Assembly (NCBI GenBank): GCA_013397435.1 | Contig: VZRG01000358.1 | Span: 434,001-498,000, forward strand | Reading direction: 5' to 3' | From: Erythrocercus mccallii | Taxonomy: Eukaryota > Chordata > Aves > Passeriformes > Dicruridae | DNA length: 64,000 bases | In this document: positions 62,760-64,000 of the stretch, in pieces | Position numbering within the stretch: the stretch's first letter is position 1 | How the letters are laid out: every line of letters begins with the position of its first letter | Notes under the pieces: generated by a model | What the model saw: the letters and a program-made list of their open reading frames with translations, nothing else | Databases searched by the model: none | Told to the model about the DNA's origin: nothing | Position numbers and translations under genes: made by a program

Positions 62760-64000
62760 AATACTAGATGCCAGACCTTGAGGAAAAGGGGATAGAAGAA
62801 AGATGTCTACTTGAACATTAATCTAGATGCACTCTGTCAATATTCCTGTGCTCAACTAATAGTTTGTGCAGCCCTGCAGCAATCCATTTATCTCCAGCTT
62901 TTCTAACATGCCACTCACCATGATGCTTAGCTGTCATTAAGTATTACAACATGTCTACAGAAAACCATACTTAGCTTGTATACATTTCCAAAACAACCCT
63001 GAATTTAATCAATATCTTCAATAAATTTAACTCTGTAAAACAAGGTTCTTTTTTTAATTTGATTCAGATGTTAAAGTTGACTCAGTTTATATGAAGAAAA
63101 TGCCAGACAATCTGACAGTAAACAACCTCTAAACTCTTCCCATCCATTAGTAATTATTTCCTGGTAAGACAAAATCTACCGCTCAATCACTATTAATTCT
63201 TCCACTTTTCCACCACACAATTTTATGCTACAGAGGTGTTATTATTTTAGCTTTGGTCATGTCAGCACAAATTCTCCTACTGGACTTCTGCCTTGGACAT
63301 CTCAAAGCCTTTTCGACTTCCTTTGTCATCCTCCATAACAAACTTGGCTTGAGTAGAAGGAAATCAACCTTTTCTGAATAACAGAATATCTGTACTCCTG
63401 TTCCCTCCAGTTTCAATAATTTTACCTCCTTTTTCTCAAAGTGGCAGACTTTGAGAGTTATTTACATGCTTTGTCTTTCTAAGTTTTAAATTTTAAAGAC
63501 ATTCATACTTTAAGTTTATGGATGTTCAATTACAAATGAGATGAAACTACATTTCTTTTCTTTTGGCATATGAGGGAGGTCTTTTAATATCTGAGGAAAG
63601 ATAGAAAACTTTCCTTTCCAGCTGAAAACCTGGAAAAGGTCTTCATTCAGTGAAAACAAGCAAATTATAATTGAAGAGCTTTTGCGTCAAAAACAATGAT
63701 CCTGAAACCTCACTTTCAACTTCTGACTGAGAATTGCCTAAACTGTGTAGATACACTAATGAGCTGTTTTTTCATTTGACTGTTTGCTTTAAAACTCTTT
63801 GGATGTTTCTCACTATTCTTAAGCACAAAATGCAATCCAGATTTGACAAGACTCAGAAGCTCTGTAAATGCTCCTACCTTAAGTGAAAACTCAGTGCTGA
63901 ACATAGAAAGAAAAGTTCATCTGTTGAGTGTTTTGTCAGCTAAATCAAGAGCCAGAGACAATCTATTCTCCACAAATAAATGCACAAAATTCAGTGATAG
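62760..64000. other. Intergenic DNA, no recognised gene
   Basis: No exon, RNA gene or named repeat was recognised after the CR1 tail. Open frames are under 75 codons. Confidence 0.55.

Noticed and set aside
1..64000. CRISPR arrays, rRNA, complete tRNA genes, bacterial-type operons
   Set aside because: No regularly spaced repeats with unique spacers, no rRNA-like text, no complete cloverleaf and no dense coding. The repeat content is that of a vertebrate nuclear genome.

Overview
The window looks like a gene-poor, A+T-rich stretch of a bird nuclear genome. The strongest evidence is the repeats. There are several CR1 LINE fragments, including 3' ends built from the ATTCTGTG-type octamer and CR1 reverse-transcriptase text. 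There are also three solo LTRs of endogenous-retrovirus type, and a G+C-richer repeat at about 48.8-49.8 kb that I recognise from many bird genomes. A run of 97 Ns marks an assembly gap. I found no convincing host protein-coding exon, rRNA, tRNA, snRNA or CRISPR array. The open frames are short and mostly fall in repeats, low-complexity tracts or plain A+T-rich sequence.

Layout. Positions 1-9.8 kb are unique-looking A+T-rich DNA with a T28 run near 1.0 kb. 9.8-10.6 kb holds a decayed ancient repeat and a foldback made of two tRNA-like arms in opposite orientation. 12.65-12.99 kb is an internal CR1 reverse-transcriptase fragment on the minus strand. 16.03-16.53 kb is a 492-bp solo LTR. 17.4-17.95 kb holds two CR1 fragments placed tail to tail. 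18.18-18.34 kb holds microsatellites. 18.45-18.78 kb and 31.26-31.59 kb are two diverged copies of one LTR family, each with an exact 6-bp target duplication. 18.8-31.2 kb and 31.6-37.2 kb are otherwise nearly featureless, apart from an A/C-rich tract at 22.6 kb and a locally G+C-richer patch at 25.2-25.8 kb. 37.2-41.1 kb carries short CR1-type fragments. The gap is at 41,318-41,414. 47.9-50.5 kb is the densest repeat region, with a CR1 3' end, the avian repeat with a 133-codon open frame, and another CR1 end. 55.0-55.7 kb is a CR1 fragment followed by an A/C-rich tract containing C13. 61.9-62.75 kb is the largest CR1 piece, with a broken RT motif and an internal deletion.

How the parts relate. 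Nothing here behaves as an operon, pathway or active element. The content is a record of old insertions (CR1, LTR elements and older sauropsid repeats) in DNA with no visible genes. The best-supported new detail is the boundary of the LTR family at 18.45 and 31.26 kb. Two independent target duplications place its ends at TG...TA rather than the usual TG...CA. Repeat families were recognised from memory, without database comparison, so family assignments below the level of CR1 or LTR are tentative.
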